A stretch of DNA of 64,000 bases from Stenotrophomonas sp. 24(2023) (GTDB taxonomy: Bacteria > Pseudomonadota > Gammaproteobacteria > Xanthomonadales > Xanthomonadaceae). This document shows, in pieces, positions 48,801-58,627 of the stretch. Both the position numbers and the translations under genes were made by a program. Within the stretch, counting starts at the first letter, position 1. Each line of letters begins with the position of its first letter. The DNA lies in the NCBI RefSeq assembly GCF_030913365.1, contig NZ_CP133160.1:1364001-1428000 (forward strand), in the 5' to 3' direction. The notes beneath the pieces are model-generated. The model ran no database searches. It was not told the origin of the DNA and worked only from the letters and a program-made list of their open reading frames with translations.

Positions 48801-49592
48801 TCAGCCCAGCACGCACAGTGGGGTTTCACCCGGGCGCAGGGTCAGCACCTGCACGCCGGTGCGGGTCACCGCCACGGTGTGCTCGAACTGCGCCGACAAC
48901 CGGCCATCGCGCGTGTGCACCGGCCAGGCATCGGGTGAATGGCGGATCGCCGCCTTGCCCTGGTTGAGCATGGGTTCAATGGTGAACACCATGCCTTCTT
49001 CCAGCACCAGGCCGGTGCCGGCATGCCCGTAATGCAGGATCTGCGGCTCCTCATGCATCTCCCGGCCGATGCCGTGGCCACAGTATTCCTTGACCACGCT
49101 GTAGCCGTGTTCGCGTGCATGACGGGCGATGGCATGGCCGATATCGCCCAGCCGCGCGCCGGGACGGACCGCGGCAATCCCCTTCCACATCGCCTGGTAG
49201 GCCGTGCGTACCAGCCGCCGCGCTGCGTAGTCCACCTCGCCGACCAGATAGGTGGTGCTGGAATCGGCGATATACCCGTTCTTCTCCAGGGTGATGTCCA
49301 GGTTGACGATCTGGCCGCTGCGCAGCACGTCCTGGTGGGATGGCATGCCATGGCAGACCACATCGTCGATGGAGGCGTTGAGCACATACGGGAAATCGTA
49401 CTGGCCCTTGCTGGCCGGCCGCGCCTGCAGGTCATCGACGATCATGCGTTCGACGAAATCATTGATCGCCATCGTGCTGCGCCCTTCCAGCGGCAGCTGG
49501 TCCAGCGCATGGAACACCTGCGCCAGCAACGCGCCGGACTGCGCCATCAATGCCAGTTCGGCCGGCTGCTTGACCATGCCGCTGCCGTTCAT
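48801..49592 (-). CDS. map: Type I methionine aminopeptidase paired with a ParD-like protein
   Basis: A 263-residue enzyme that removes the initiator Met after deformylation. The five metal ligands are D99, D110, H173, E206 and E237, and H81 (HGMPS) is the substrate-binding histidine, all in E. coli-like positions. Its N-terminus is short, without zinc finger. It overlaps the ParD-like gene by 4 nt, so it is translated with a putative antitoxin-like protein. The usual housekeeping map gene of proteobacteria sits near rpsB-tsf, so this is probably a second copy. Confidence 0.94.
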   Translation of the reverse strand: MNGSGMVKQPAELALMAQSGALLAQVFHALDQLPLEGRSTMAINDFVERMIVDDLQARPASKGQYDFPYVLNASIDDVVCHGMPSHQDVLRSGQIVNLDITLEKNGYIADSSTTYLVGEVDYAARRLVRTAYQAMWKGIAAVRPGARLGDIGHAIARHAREHGYSVVKEYCGHGIGREMHEEPQILHYGHAGTGLVLEEGMVFTIEPMLNQGKAAIRHSPDAWPVHTRDGRLSAQFEHTVAVTRTGVQVLTLRPGETPLCVLG

Positions 49593-49801
49593 GCCCGCCC
49601 CGGCGCCATCGGTTGTGGCTGCACGCCGGCCGCCCGCAGTTCACGGGCGACGATGTCCTGGAAACTCAGTTCCGGGTGCATCTCGCACAGCATGCCGACC
49701 TTGATCCAGAAGTTGGCCTGCGCATTGATCGAGCGGTGGCTGACGGTGCAGGCACGGCGCAGCTGGTCGTGCAGTTCGTCGTCGATGTTGACGATGCCCA
49801 T
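49589..49801 (-). CDS. ParD-like family protein
   Basis: A 70-residue protein, MGIVNIDDELHDQLRRACTVSHRSINAQANFWIKVGMLCE, with the ribbon-helix-helix layout of ParD-like antitoxins. A short C-terminal extension (FQDIVARELRAAG) could contact a partner. No parE gene is adjacent; instead its end overlaps the methionine aminopeptidase start by 4 nt. A CAGGAG site precedes the ATG, and a perfect AT-rich inverted repeat just upstream is a likely autoregulatory operator. Confidence 0.85.
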   Translation of the reverse strand: MGIVNIDDELHDQLRRACTVSHRSINAQANFWIKVGMLCEMHPELSFQDIVARELRAAGVQPQPMAPGRA

Positions 49802-49816
49802 GGGGGGCTCCTGAGG

Positions 49817-49850
49817 GTGATATATGAATCATATACGATCCATATATCAC
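49817..49850. promoter_or_regulatory. AT-rich inverted-repeat operator of the ParD-like/map operon
   Basis: GTGATATATG (49817-49826) and CATATATCAC (49841-49850) are perfect 10-bp inverted arms around 14 nt (AATCATATACGATC). The site lies 15 nt before the ParD-like ATG, where it would overlap the promoter. This is the type of site bound by ribbon-helix-helix autorepressors. Confidence 0.75.
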
Positions 49851-49898
49851 GATCCAGCATGCCGGCCCCGCTCAGGAGGCCGGCGCGCGTGAGGCACC

Positions 49899-50954
49899 TC
49901 AGGCGGCGGCGTGCCGGGCGATAAGCCCCAACCGCAGCAGGCTTTCAGCGGTGGCCACGATGGCCTCCTCGCGCGGGCGCGGCTGCCAGCCCAGCAGGCG
50001 GATGGCCTTTTCGCTGGTGGCGTTCATGTTCCGGCCCAGCAACGGCAGCGCCCCGCGCAGCGCAGGGCTGCCGACCGCTGCCTGGCGCACCACCTCGTCC
50101 GGCAGCTCGGTCGAGGTCACCGCGCCGGCCGCCTCGCCCAGCCGCTCACGCAGCACGCGGGCGACGTCGATGATCCACAGGCTGTCGCCGGAGATGGCAA
50201 GGAAGCGCTCGCCGTTGGCGGCCGGGTGGGTCATCGCCCGCAGGTGCAGATCGGCGACATCGCGCACGTCGACAAAGCCGCAGTTGATCCGGGGCACGCC
50301 CGGCTGCCCTTCCAGCAGGTCCTTGATCAGGCGGATGGAGTGCGAGTAGTCCGCCCCCAGCACCGGGCCGAGCACGCCGGTCGGATTGACCGCCGACAGC
50401 TGCAGGCCGTTGCCTTCGGTACGGATGAACGCCCAGGCCGCCTGTTCGGACAGCGTCTTGGACTTCTGGTACAGCCACACATCCTCGGCGGTCAGATCGC
50501 TCCAGTCGGTTTCATTGAACGGGCGATCCAGTTCCGAGTGCCCGGCGCAGATGGCACCGAAGGCCGAGGTGAGCACCACGCGGGTGAGCCCGGCATCGCG
50601 GGCGGCGCGCAGCACGCGCAGCGTGCCGTCGATGGCCGGGGCGATCCAGTCCTGCTCGCTGCGCTGCTCGCCGGTCGGCGTGGCCGAGGCGCAGTGCAGG
50701 GCGAAGGTACAGCCAGCGGCGGCCTCGGCCCAGCCCGCATCGTCGGTCAGGTCGGCCACCACGAAGGACAGGCGGTCACCGGCGTCGGTGCCACCGGCCA
50801 GCAGCTGGCGGCGGACCTCTTCTTCGCGGCTGAGCGAACGCACGGTGGTGCGCACGCGGTACCCGGCGGCCAGCAGGGACAGGATGCAGTGCTGGGCGAT
50901 GAAGCCGGTGCCACCAGTCACCAGCACAGTCTGCGGGGAAATCGAAGCGTTCAT
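49899..50954 (-). CDS. NAD-dependent epimerase/dehydratase, dihydroflavonol reductase-like
   Basis: A 351-residue extended short-chain dehydrogenase. VLVTGGTGFIAQHCILSLL binds the cofactor, and LTSAFGAICAG and the YQKSK motif supply catalytic Ser, Tyr and Lys. DVRDVADLHLRAM and a closing WQPRPREEAIVATAESL are typical of the aldehyde/ketone reductase-like (DFR) group. It probably reduces a carbonyl compound with NAD(P)H. The gene lies downstream of a 16-bp palindrome and of tetR, suggesting control by that repressor. Confidence 0.9.
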   Translation of the reverse strand: MNASISPQTVLVTGGTGFIAQHCILSLLAAGYRVRTTVRSLSREEEVRRQLLAGGTDAGDRLSFVVADLTDDAGWAEAAAGCTFALHCASATPTGEQRSEQDWIAPAIDGTLRVLRAARDAGLTRVVLTSAFGAICAGHSELDRPFNETDWSDLTAEDVWLYQKSKTLSEQAAWAFIRTEGNGLQLSAVNPTGVLGPVLGADYSHSIRLIKDLLEGQPGVPRINCGFVDVRDVADLHLRAMTHPAANGERFLAISGDSLWIIDVARVLRERLGEAAGAVTSTELPDEVVRQAAVGSPALRGALPLLGRNMNATSEKAIRLLGWQPRPREEAIVATAESLLRLGLIARHAAA

Positions 50955-51035
50955 GCACGTTCTCCATCCGTTCCGCTGGAAGGCTCCAGCTTACAGAACG
51001 GGGTTGGGCGCACTGTAGAGACCGGCCCCACCAAT

Positions 51036-51051
51036 GTCTACATATGTAGAC
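51036..51051. promoter_or_regulatory. 16-bp palindromic operator, probable TetR site
   Basis: GTCTACATATGTAGAC is a perfect palindrome lying 82 nt before the dehydrogenase start and 57 nt after the tetR stop. Size and symmetry fit a TetR-family dimer site controlling the dehydrogenase gene. Confidence 0.7.
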
Positions 51052-51107
51052 TTAACAGCCAGAAACGGTAAACCGGCGTTCAGTCCGGCCGATCGCGGGA
51101 ACAGGGC

Positions 51108-51698
51108 TCAGTCGCCGCGGATGGCGACGGACTGGATCAGCTGCTGCAGTTCGGCCTGCGCCTGGGGCTGGGCCAATGCACCGGCGGCTACGGCATCGGA
51201 CAGCGCCTCGGCGGCCCCCAGCACCGTCCACAGCGCAGCACGCGGCACGCGCGCACCGGGCGCGAACGGCGCCAGCCAGTCCGCGCACTTGCCGATGAAG
51301 TCCTGCTGGTAGCGGCGCTTGACCGCCAGCATCTCCGGCGAGCCGCTCAATGCCGCCAGGATGTCCTGCACATCGCGGCCCTGGGTGAGCACGCAGTCGA
51401 TGTAGCCGGAGGCGATGGCCCCGGCCCGTTCCTGCAGGGTCGCACCGGCGGCGGCGATGCGCTCGTCGAACAGGGCCGTCTGCCGCCGGTCGTAGTCGTC
51501 ATACAGCGCGGCCAGCAGGCCTTCGCGGGTGGCGAAGTGATCGTAGGCCACCGGCTTGGTCACGCCGGCCGCCTCCGCCAACCGCCCCAGCGAGAGCTGG
51601 TCGGTGCCTTCCGCACCGACCAGGGCCCAGGCCACGTCAAGCAGCTGGCGCGTGCGTTGCGGGCGGGGCATCCGGCGGCGGGCAGGGGCAGCAGGCAT
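51108..51698 (-). CDS. TetR/AcrR family transcriptional regulator
   Basis: A 196-residue repressor with the N-terminal helix-turn-helix [33 protein letters not shown]. The C-terminal ligand-binding helical domain contains [28 protein letters not shown]. It lies between the NAD(P)H oxidoreductase gene (18 nt away) and the dehydrogenase gene on the same strand. Its ligand is unknown, but both neighbours are reductases, so electrophile or carbonyl stress is a reasonable guess. Confidence 0.93.
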   Translation of the reverse strand: MPAAPARRRMPRPQRTRQLLDVAWALVGAEGTDQLSLGRLAEAAGVTKPVAYDHFATREGLLAALYDDYDRRQTALFDERIAAAGATLQERAGAIASGYIDCVLTQGRDVQDILAALSGSPEMLAVKRRYQQDFIGKCADWLAPFAPGARVPRAALWTVLGAAEALSDAVAAGALAQPQAQAELQQLIQSVAIRGD

Positions 51699-51716
51699 GG
51701 CGGGTGCGGAAACTCA

Positions 51717-52313
51717 TCACGGCGTGGGTGCCGCCATCTTAGTGCCGATCGCCGTGGCTGCCTGCAGATGCGCCTGCGCGCCGCCGGTGTCGCTGTCCAG
51801 CAGCAGCGTGGAGGACAGCACGCGCGCGCCGCAGTAATCGAAGATGCCCTTGTCGATCTGCGTCTTCATCGCCGCGCCATAGCCGCGGCGTTCGATCATG
51901 TCCTGCCCTGCCCCACCCAGGCCGACCAGGTGCACCTGCAGGTGCTGCAGCTTCTTCTCGACCTTGCCGTCGGGCCCGTCGGCATAGGCCCAGCCCTGGG
52001 TGAACACCCGGTCGATCCAGCCCTTGAGCAGCGCCGGGAACGACCACCAGTACAGCGGGTAGACCAGCACCAGGGTATCGGCCGCCGCCAGCCGGGCGTG
52101 TTCGGCAGCCACATCGGCCGGTACCGGCCCGGTCTGGCGGAACAGCGCGTTGTCCGCCCCGGTGAAACGCGGGTCGAAGCCTTCGGCGGCAAGATCGGCG
52201 AACGCGACGGTATTGTCATCGCCGGCCGCCAGGATGGCCTGCCCGATGCGGTGGGCGACGGCATGGGTCAGCGAGGCGGGGTCGGGATGGGCAAGAACGA
52301 TCAGGCTGTGCAT
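51717..52313 (-). CDS. NAD(P)H-dependent oxidoreductase, flavodoxin-like (NQO/MdaB type)
   Basis: A 198-residue flavoprotein: [17 protein letters not shown] binds FMN/FAD phosphate, [29 protein letters not shown] is the hallmark of the NAD(P)H:quinone oxidoreductase family, and VGLGGAG follows. It likely reduces quinones or nitroaromatics by two electrons. It is the promoter-proximal gene of the group with tetR. TTAC-N9-GTAA (52335-52351) upstream is a weak inverted repeat that could be an operator. Confidence 0.92.
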   Translation of the reverse strand: MHSLIVLAHPDPASLTHAVAHRIGQAILAAGDDNTVAFADLAAEGFDPRFTGADNALFRQTGPVPADVAAEHARLAAADTLVLVYPLYWWSFPALLKGWIDRVFTQGWAYADGPDGKVEKKLQHLQVHLVGLGGAGQDMIERRGYGAAMKTQIDKGIFDYCGARVLSSTLLLDSDTGGAQAHLQAATAIGTKMAAPTP

Positions 52314-52517
52314 GGGGAAAGGTCCGGGAGGTCATTACCTACCAAAAGTAACATCCGGAATTTCCCTCACAAGCCACGGGGATGGAATGCTGTATCCACG
52401 CCACCGCTGCCGCCCCACGGATTCAAACAGGCGATTGAAACGCACGAAACTTCGCCGAACTGGACATTAATTCCGGGTTCCGCCAGACTGCCGCCCTTCC
52501 CGGTACCCTTGGTCCCC

Positions 52518-52961
52518 ATGGCACAGCTGCTGGTCCTGCATGGCCCCAATCTGAATCTGCTCGGCACCCGCGAGCCGGGGGTCTATGGGCACACCACGCT
52601 GGCGCAGATCGACCAGGCGCTGCAGGCACAGGCCGCCGCCGCCGGGCACACCCTGGAAAGCCTGCAGTCCAATGCCGAACACGTGCTGGTGGACCGGGTG
52701 CAGGCCGCGCAGAACGACGGCACCGCGTTCATCCTGATCAACCCCGCCGCGTTCACCCACACCTCGGTCGCCCTGCGCGACGCGCTGGCCGCGGTGGCCG
52801 TGCCGTTCATCGAGATCCACCTGTCCAACCCGCATGCCCGCGAACCGTTCCGCCAGCACAGCTATTTCAGCGACAAGGCGGTGGGCGTGATCTGCGGCTT
52901 CGGCGCGGACAGCTACCGCTATGCCATGGACGCTGCGCTGCTGCGCGTGGCGCCCCGTTGA
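52518..52961 (+). CDS. aroQ: 3-dehydroquinate dehydratase, type II
   Basis: The 147-residue type II enzyme forms a dodecamer that dehydrates 3-dehydroquinate in the shikimate pathway. Motifs are [20 protein letters not shown] with the active-site loop Arg and Tyr, [19 protein letters not shown] and [20 protein letters not shown]. The chosen ATG opens [11 protein letters not shown]; longer in-frame upstream sequence is non-coding. aroQ-accB-accC is a widely conserved order. A terminator follows only after accC. Confidence 0.96.
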   Translation: MAQLLVLHGPNLNLLGTREPGVYGHTTLAQIDQALQAQAAAAGHTLESLQSNAEHVLVDRVQAAQNDGTAFILINPAAFTHTSVALRDALAAVAVPFIEIHLSNPHAREPFRQHSYFSDKAVGVICGFGADSYRYAMDAALLRVAPR

Positions 52962-53027
52962 CCCCCTGATCATCCACGTCGGGCGTACCCGCCCTACCTC
53001 ACCCAGATAAAAAACAAAGAGGCCCCC

Positions 53028-53507
53028 ATGGATCTGCGCAAAATCAAGAAGCTGATCGACCTGCTGGAAGAGTCGAACCTGGCCGAGATCGAAATCAAGG
53101 AAGGCGAAGAGTCCGTGCGCCTGTCGCGTGCCCCGGTCGCGGGTTATGCCGCCCCGGTCGCTGCCCCGGTGTATGCCGCCCCGGCCGCGCCGGCGCCGCA
53201 GGCGATGCCGATGCAGTCGCCGACCGAAGCCTCCACCGGCGGCACCGCCAAGCCGGGCCCGGCGCTGCCGGAAGGCCACGTGCTGCGCTCGCCGATGGTC
53301 GGCACCTTCTATGCCTCGGCCGCCCCGGACAAGCCGGCCTTCGTCACCGTCGGGCAGCAGGTCAAGGCCGGTGAAACCCTGGCCATCATCGAAGCGATGA
53401 AGATGTTCAACCCGATCGAAGCCGATGCGTCGGGCACGATCGTCGCCATCCTCGGCGAAAACGGCCAGCCGGTGGAGTTCGACCAGCCGCTGTTCGTGAT
53501 CGGCTAA
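53028..53507 (+). CDS. accB: Biotin carboxyl carrier protein of acetyl-CoA carboxylase
   Basis: The 159-residue BCCP carries biotin on K125 in the EAMKMFN motif of the C-terminal biotinyl domain. An N-terminal helical domain ([17 protein letters not shown]) binds biotin carboxylase, and a Pro/Ala linker (about 36-85) joins the two. Together with AccC and the carboxyltransferase it makes malonyl-CoA for fatty acid synthesis. It is 12 nt before accC; AAAGAGG precedes the ATG. Confidence 0.98.
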   Translation: MDLRKIKKLIDLLEESNLAEIEIKEGEESVRLSRAPVAGYAAPVAAPVYAAPAAPAPQAMPMQSPTEASTGGTAKPGPALPEGHVLRSPMVGTFYASAAPDKPAFVTVGQQVKAGETLAIIEAMKMFNPIEADASGTIVAILGENGQPVEFDQPLFVIG

Positions 53508-53519
53508 GGGGCTCACGCC

Positions 53520-54887
53520 ATGCTCGACAAAGTCGTCATCGCCAACCGAGGGGAGATCGCGCTGCGCATCCTGCGCGCGTGCCACACCCTGGGCATCCGC
53601 ACGGTCGCCGTGCATTCCACGGTCGACCGCAACCTCAAGCACGTGGCCATGGCCGATGAATCGGTCTGCATCGGCCCGGCGCCGTCGCCGGAAAGCTACC
53701 TCAACGTGCCGGCACTGATCGCCGCCGCCGAGGTCACCGACGCACAGGCCATCCACCCCGGCTACGGCTTCCTGTCCGAGAACGCCGACTTCGCCGAACG
53801 CGTGGAGCAGTCTGGCTTCATCTTCATCGGCCCCAAGGCCGACACCATCCGCATGATGGGTGACAAGGTCGAAGCCATCCGCGCGATGAAGGCCGCCGGC
53901 GTGCCGTGCGTGCCCGGCTCGGGCGGCCCGCTCGGCGAGGACATCGTCGCCAACACCAAGATCGCCCGTGAGATCGGCTACCCGGTCATCATCAAGGCGG
54001 CCGGTGGTGGTGGTGGCCGTGGCATGCGCGTGGTGCACGCCGAAGCCGCGCTGAAGACCTCCATCGAAACCACCAAGAGCGAAGCCAAGGCCGCGTTCGG
54101 CAATGGCGAGGTCTACATGGAGAAGTTCCTGGAGAACCCGCGCCACGTGGAAATCCAGGTGCTGGCCGACGGCCAGGGCAACGCCATCCACCTGGGCGAG
54201 CGCGACTGCTCGATGCAGCGCCGCCACCAGAAGGTGGTGGAAGAAGCACCGGCCCCGGGCATCAGCGCCGAACAGCGCGAGCAGATCGGCAAGGTCTGCA
54301 CCGAAGCCTGCGTGCGCATCGGCTACCGTGGCGCCGGCACCTTCGAGTTCCTGTACGAAGACGGTCGCTTCTACTTCATCGAAATGAACACCCGCATCCA
54401 GGTGGAGCATCCGGTCACCGAAATGGTCACCGGCATCGACCTGGTGGCCGAGCAGCTGAAGATCGCCGCCGGCCAGAAGCTGTCGATCAAGCAGAGCGAC
54501 GTGGTGCTGACCGGCCATGCCATCGAATGCCGCATCAACGCCGAAGATGCTGAAACCTTCGTGCCGAGCCCGGGCACCATCACCGGCTTCCATCCGCCGG
54601 GCGGCCCCGGCGTGCGCGTGGACACCCACATCTACAGTGGCTACCGCGTGCCGTCGAACTACGATTCGATGATCGGCAAGCTGATCGTGCATGGCCCGGA
54701 CCGCGAAACCGCCATCGCCCGCATGCGCGTGGCGCTGAGCGAGATGGTGGTCGATGGCATCAAGACCAACATCGCGCTGCAGCAGCGGATCATGCGCGAC
54801 AAGGGCTTCCAGGGCGGTGGGCAGAACATCCACTACCTGGAAAAGCGCCTGGCCGAGCGCAAGAACCAGTCGATCGCGCTGACCTGA
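53520..54887 (+). CDS. accC: Biotin carboxylase of acetyl-CoA carboxylase
   Basis: A 455-residue ATP-grasp enzyme that carboxylates biotin on AccB. Landmarks are [34 protein letters not shown] (ATP-binding glycine loop), [39 protein letters not shown] (metal ligands and catalytic Arg) and [11 protein letters not shown]. Length and order are as in E. coli. A strong terminator follows. Confidence 0.98.
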   Translation: MLDKVVIANRGEIALRILRACHTLGIRTVAVHSTVDRNLKHVAMADESVCIGPAPSPESYLNVPALIAAAEVTDAQAIHPGYGFLSENADFAERVEQSGFIFIGPKADTIRMMGDKVEAIRAMKAAGVPCVPGSGGPLGEDIVANTKIAREIGYPVIIKAAGGGGGRGMRVVHAEAALKTSIETTKSEAKAAFGNGEVYMEKFLENPRHVEIQVLADGQGNAIHLGERDCSMQRRHQKVVEEAPAPGISAEQREQIGKVCTEACVRIGYRGAGTFEFLYEDGRFYFIEMNTRIQVEHPVTEMVTGIDLVAEQLKIAAGQKLSIKQSDVVLTGHAIECRINAEDAETFVPSPGTITGFHPPGGPGVRVDTHIYSGYRVPSNYDSMIGKLIVHGPDRETAIARMRVALSEMVVDGIKTNIALQQRIMRDKGFQGGGQNIHYLEKRLAERKNQSIALT

Positions 54888-54910
54888 CGCCCCGCACGCG
54901 CGGGACACAG

Positions 54911-54940
54911 AAAAAGGGCGGGGAACTCCCCGCCCTTTTT
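54911..54940. terminator. Bidirectional terminator after accC
   Basis: AAAAAGGGCGGGGA and TCCCCGCCCTTTTT form a perfect 14-bp stem with a 2-nt loop, with T tracts on both strands. It ends accBC and the convergent membrane-protein gene. Confidence 0.92.
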
Positions 54941-54968
54941 CATTGCCTGGCGGCTGCCGGCGGTGCGC

Positions 54969-55343
54969 TCAGCGCGCGTCCGCCGCAGTGGCCGGCACCT
55001 GCGTCCGGGACAGCGGCTGCACGCCGTTGGGCGAGGTCGGGTCCACCACCACCATCGTCTCGGTCGAGCCATCGGGCCAGACCACCTGGAACGTGCTGCC
55101 GGCCGGCAGGGAAGAGAACGGCATGCCGCTCTGCGCGCGGTAGACCGCTGCGACCTGGCTGGCACCGGCACGGCGCACCTCGTCACGTGACGCCACCGAC
55201 GTGGTTTCGACCTTGGACAGGTACCGGTACCGGTCTTCATAGGTATCGATCATCAACAACCCGACCGCACCGGCCGAATACGCCACGAACAACACCACCC
55301 AGAACCAGAACTTGGCCCCGTGCAGGAATCGACGGTAATTCAT
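54969..55343 (-). CDS. Single-span membrane protein of unknown function
   Basis: A 124-residue protein with one N-terminal membrane helix (FWFWVVLFVAYSAGAVGLLMI, about 12-32). The remaining part is periplasmic, with DEVRRAGASQVAAVY and a small beta-like domain, STFQVVWPDGSTETMVVVDP. Its ATG overlaps the stop of the upstream exported protein (ATGA), so the two are translationally coupled. I recognise no family. Confidence 0.72.
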   Translation of the reverse strand: MNYRRFLHGAKFWFWVVLFVAYSAGAVGLLMIDTYEDRYRYLSKVETTSVASRDEVRRAGASQVAAVYRAQSGMPFSSLPAGSTFQVVWPDGSTETMVVVDPTSPNGVQPLSRTQVPATAADAR

Positions 55344-56302
55344 CGACGTCCCCTCGTCTTGAGCAATTGCTTGACCCACTCGTTCATTTTCCCCGAACCC
55401 TGCCGCGACACTGCGGCGTCATAAACGAAATCCCGGAAATCCTGGCCGCCACTGGTCGAACAGATGCCGCCGTTCGCGCAGTAACTGTTGACCAGCACAC
55501 TGTCTGGGCCGCATGGCATGCCCAGTTCGCAGGCGGCCATGCGCCAGGCCAGTTCGCTGAGCGGATCGCCGGCGACGTATCCGGTCAGCGCCTTGTCACC
55601 GGCAGCGCGCAGCCCCATGCCCGGCGCCAGCGCATTGAAGGCCTCCGGGTCCTGCGAATGCAGCACCCGTTCAACCAGGTCGCGGCGGTAGTCCGGCGTG
55701 TTCTTCAGCGGCTCGCCGGCGGCAAACAGCGACGCTTCGGCAGGCAGGTTGCCCTGCGTGGCGGCGCGGCGGCGTTCGCTGCTCACCAGTGCCGGCCCCA
55801 GGTTGTCGCTGGCCACGAACCCGCCACAGCGGTGTGCCACGCGCTCGCGCGCCTGCACCATCGTCGGGGCGGCCGACAGCCCCAGCCCGGACAGCACGTT
55901 GTTGTCCAGGCGGTAGCCCCCCGGATCCATCGCGTACTGCGCGCAGTAGTCGTAGACGCGGCTGAGCATCCAGCGTGCCTCGCTGTTGCCGCCCTCGGCC
56001 TGCACGCGCAGGCGCTGTGCATAGGCAAACAGGTCGGTATCGCCTTCCACGTCGGCCCGGATGTCCAGCGGCAGGCCGGAGGGCAGCGCCGTGCCCCGCC
56101 CTTCGCGCGCCAACCGCCGCAGCAGCGGCTCCGGCAGCACCGGTGCGTCCGATGCCGGCGGGCTGGCGGCCTCGGGGGCCGACGGCGCCTCGACCGGCGC
56201 ATCGGGGCGCGCATGGCCACTGGCCCGGTAACCGGCTACGCCCAGCAACGCCACCGCTGGCAGGACCAACAGCCAGGTTTTGACGGTGGAGACGAGGGTC
56301 AT
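55340..56302 (-). CDS. Exported or membrane-anchored Cys-containing protein of unknown function
   Basis: A 320-residue protein with an N-terminal hydrophobic helix (TWLLVLPAVALLGVAGY) followed by a Pro/Ala/Glu linker. The periplasmic domain of about 250 residues has AQRLRVQAEGGNSEARWMLSRVYDYC and, near the C-terminus, four cysteines in ACELGMPCG ... NSYCANGGICS that probably form disulfides. The first motif recalls a Sel1-type helix pair. Start chosen at MTLVSTVK, just before the helix. It is translationally coupled to the 124-residue membrane protein and divergent from prmA. Function unknown. Confidence 0.72.
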   Translation of the reverse strand: MTLVSTVKTWLLVLPAVALLGVAGYRASGHARPDAPVEAPSAPEAASPPASDAPVLPEPLLRRLAREGRGTALPSGLPLDIRADVEGDTDLFAYAQRLRVQAEGGNSEARWMLSRVYDYCAQYAMDPGGYRLDNNVLSGLGLSAAPTMVQARERVAHRCGGFVASDNLGPALVSSERRRAATQGNLPAEASLFAAGEPLKNTPDYRRDLVERVLHSQDPEAFNALAPGMGLRAAGDKALTGYVAGDPLSELAWRMAACELGMPCGPDSVLVNSYCANGGICSTSGGQDFRDFVYDAAVSRQGSGKMNEWVKQLLKTRGRR

Positions 56303-56454
56303 GGACGACAGATGTGGGCGGCAACGCACAGGAAAGTGTGCAGTTTAGCAAGGCCCGGGAGGCCTGTCTGAACTGCTTCCATTCATCTCAGAGCATACGG
56401 AGACGGCTGGATGGTCTAGCATGACGCCCTTTCCGCCTGCCCACCGCCACGCCC

Positions 56455-57375
56455 ATGCCGTTCCTGGAACTGACCCTGCGCTGCACCGAAGCCACCCAGC
56501 CCCGCTACGAAAACGCGCTGGAGGACGTGGGCGCACTGGCAGTGACCCTGCTCGACGCCGAGGCCGATACCAGCAACGAACAGGCCATCCTGGAACCCGG
56601 CGTGGGCGAAACCCCGCTGTGGGACACGCTGGTGCTCAGCGCATTGTTCCCCGCCGACAGCAACGCCCTGTTGCTGCTGGCCGCGCTGGAAGCGTTCGAC
56701 CCGGACCTGGACTGGTCCAGCGGCAGCTTCCGTGCCGTCGAGGACGAAGACTGGGAACGTGCGTGGCTGGACCAGTTCCAGCCGATGGATTTCGGCAGCC
56801 GCACCTGGATCGTGCCGTGGAACCATGAGCTGCCCGACGCCGCGCAGGCCGCCGATGCGGCTGTCGTGCGCCTGGACCCGGGCCTGGCCTTCGGCTCGGG
56901 CACGCACCCGACCACCGCGCTGTGCCTGCGCTGGCTGGACCAGCTGGCCGTGGACGGCGTGCTGCAGGGCCAGCGCGTGCTCGATTTCGGCTGTGGCTCG
57001 GGCATCCTGGCCCTGGCCGCGCTGAAGCTGGGCGCGGCCGAGGCGATCGGCGTGGACAACGACCCGCAGGCGCTGGTGGCGACCGCCGACAACGCCGAAC
57101 GCAATGGCGAGCAGGCCCGCATGCAGGTGTACCTGCCGCAGGACGAACCGGTGGCCACCTACCCGATCGTGGTCGCCAACATCCTGGCCTCGGCGCTGGA
57201 TGCCCTGGCCGAACTGCTGGCTGCGCGCGTGGCGGCCGGCGGCCGCATCGCCCTGTCCGGCATCCTGCACGGCCAGGAAGGCGAACTGCTGCAGCGCTAC
57301 GCCGCCTGGTTCGACGACCTGCAGGCCACCCAGGACGGCGACTGGATGCGCATCACCGGCGTGCGCCGTGCCTGA
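56455..57375 (+). CDS. prmA: Ribosomal protein L11 methyltransferase
   Basis: The 306-residue PrmA trimethylates several amino groups of ribosomal protein L11. The N-terminal L11-binding domain begins [16 protein letters not shown]. The methyltransferase domain has [22 protein letters not shown], motif [16 protein letters not shown], and [12 protein letters not shown] in place of the NPPY motif, as in the family. It starts the conserved prmA-DUF3426-fis group. Confidence 0.97.
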   Translation: MPFLELTLRCTEATQPRYENALEDVGALAVTLLDAEADTSNEQAILEPGVGETPLWDTLVLSALFPADSNALLLLAALEAFDPDLDWSSGSFRAVEDEDWERAWLDQFQPMDFGSRTWIVPWNHELPDAAQAADAAVVRLDPGLAFGSGTHPTTALCLRWLDQLAVDGVLQGQRVLDFGCGSGILALAALKLGAAEAIGVDNDPQALVATADNAERNGEQARMQVYLPQDEPVATYPIVVANILASALDALAELLAARVAAGGRIALSGILHGQEGELLQRYAAWFDDLQATQDGDWMRITGVRRA

Positions 57376-57415
57376 TCGTGGTTGAATGACCACTGGATCC
57401 GAGCACGCACCGCCC

Positions 57416-58195
57416 ATGTCCGAGCCGAACCCGCCGCGCCGTCCCCTGGCCACCTTCCTGCGCGCTGCCACACCGGCGGCAGCCCCCGACGATCCGGCTG
57501 CACACGGGGCGGAGGATGGTGTCGGCCCTGCCTCCCTCCAGGCGCAGGCGGTCACGCCGGCAACTGCCGGCATGCAGGACGATCCGGTACCGGCCGATAC
57601 GGCTGCGGTCCTGCCGGATGACGCCGTGGTGGCGCCGCCGGATTCCCTCGCCGACACCGCGCCCGCAGCGGCGGGGGATACCCCCAGCTTCCTCGCGCGG
57701 CCCGCCGCACGCCTGCGCGCACCGCGCTGGCAGTGGGGCCTGGTCGGCGCGCTGGCCGCGTTGCTGGTGCTGCAGATCATCCTGGCCGATCGCGCGCGCT
57801 GGGCCGCCGATGCCGGCAGCCGCCCCTGGGTTGCCGCACTGTGCGGCGTGCTGCGCTGTTCGCTGCCCCCCTGGCATGAACCGTCCGCGTTCACCATGAC
57901 CAGCCGCGAGATCCGCCCGCTGCCTGGCCACGCCGGCGTGCTGCAGGTACGGGCCAGCATCCGCAACGATGCGCGCTGGGCACAAGGCTGGCCAAAGCTG
58001 CGTCTGTCGCTGTCCGATGCCGACGGCCGGGTGATCGGCGTGGGCGTGTTCACGCCCGCGCACTACCTGGGCAAGGCCGATGCCACCGGCACGCCGGAGC
58101 ACGGCACGTTGGAACCGGGCCAGAGCGCACGCATCGCATTCCGCGTGCGCGAGCCTGCCGCCAGCACCGACGCATTCACCTTCGAGTTCCTGTGA
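57416..58195 (+). CDS. DUF3426 membrane protein
   Basis: A 259-residue protein: a low-complexity Ala/Pro/Asp-rich N-terminal region, one membrane helix (about 112-128, WGLVGALAALLVLQIILA), then the DUF3426 beta domain, with REIRPLPGHAGVLQVRASIRNDARWAQGWPKLRLSLSD. Many family members carry an N-terminal zinc ribbon; none is visible here. The function is unknown. An ATG ten codons upstream is also possible. It lies between prmA and fis, as in other xanthomonads. Confidence 0.82.
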   Translation: MSEPNPPRRPLATFLRAATPAAAPDDPAAHGAEDGVGPASLQAQAVTPATAGMQDDPVPADTAAVLPDDAVVAPPDSLADTAPAAAGDTPSFLARPAARLRAPRWQWGLVGALAALLVLQIILADRARWAADAGSRPWVAALCGVLRCSLPPWHEPSAFTMTSREIRPLPGHAGVLQVRASIRNDARWAQGWPKLRLSLSDADGRVIGVGVFTPAHYLGKADATGTPEHGTLEPGQSARIAFRVREPAASTDAFTFEFL

Positions 58196-58573
<378 letters not shown>

Positions 58574-58627
58574 ACACCACCCGCCGGGCCTGACCCGGCG
58601 CCACCGGTGCCCGGTCCCCTGGTGCCG

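Noticed and set aside
49589..49801. Classical parDE toxin-antitoxin locus
   Set aside because: Only a ParD-like gene is present; no ParE/RelE-type frame exists on either side.
52467..54908. 813-codon open frame opposite aroQ-accB-accC
   Set aside because: Shadow of three well-conserved genes; no domain seen in it.
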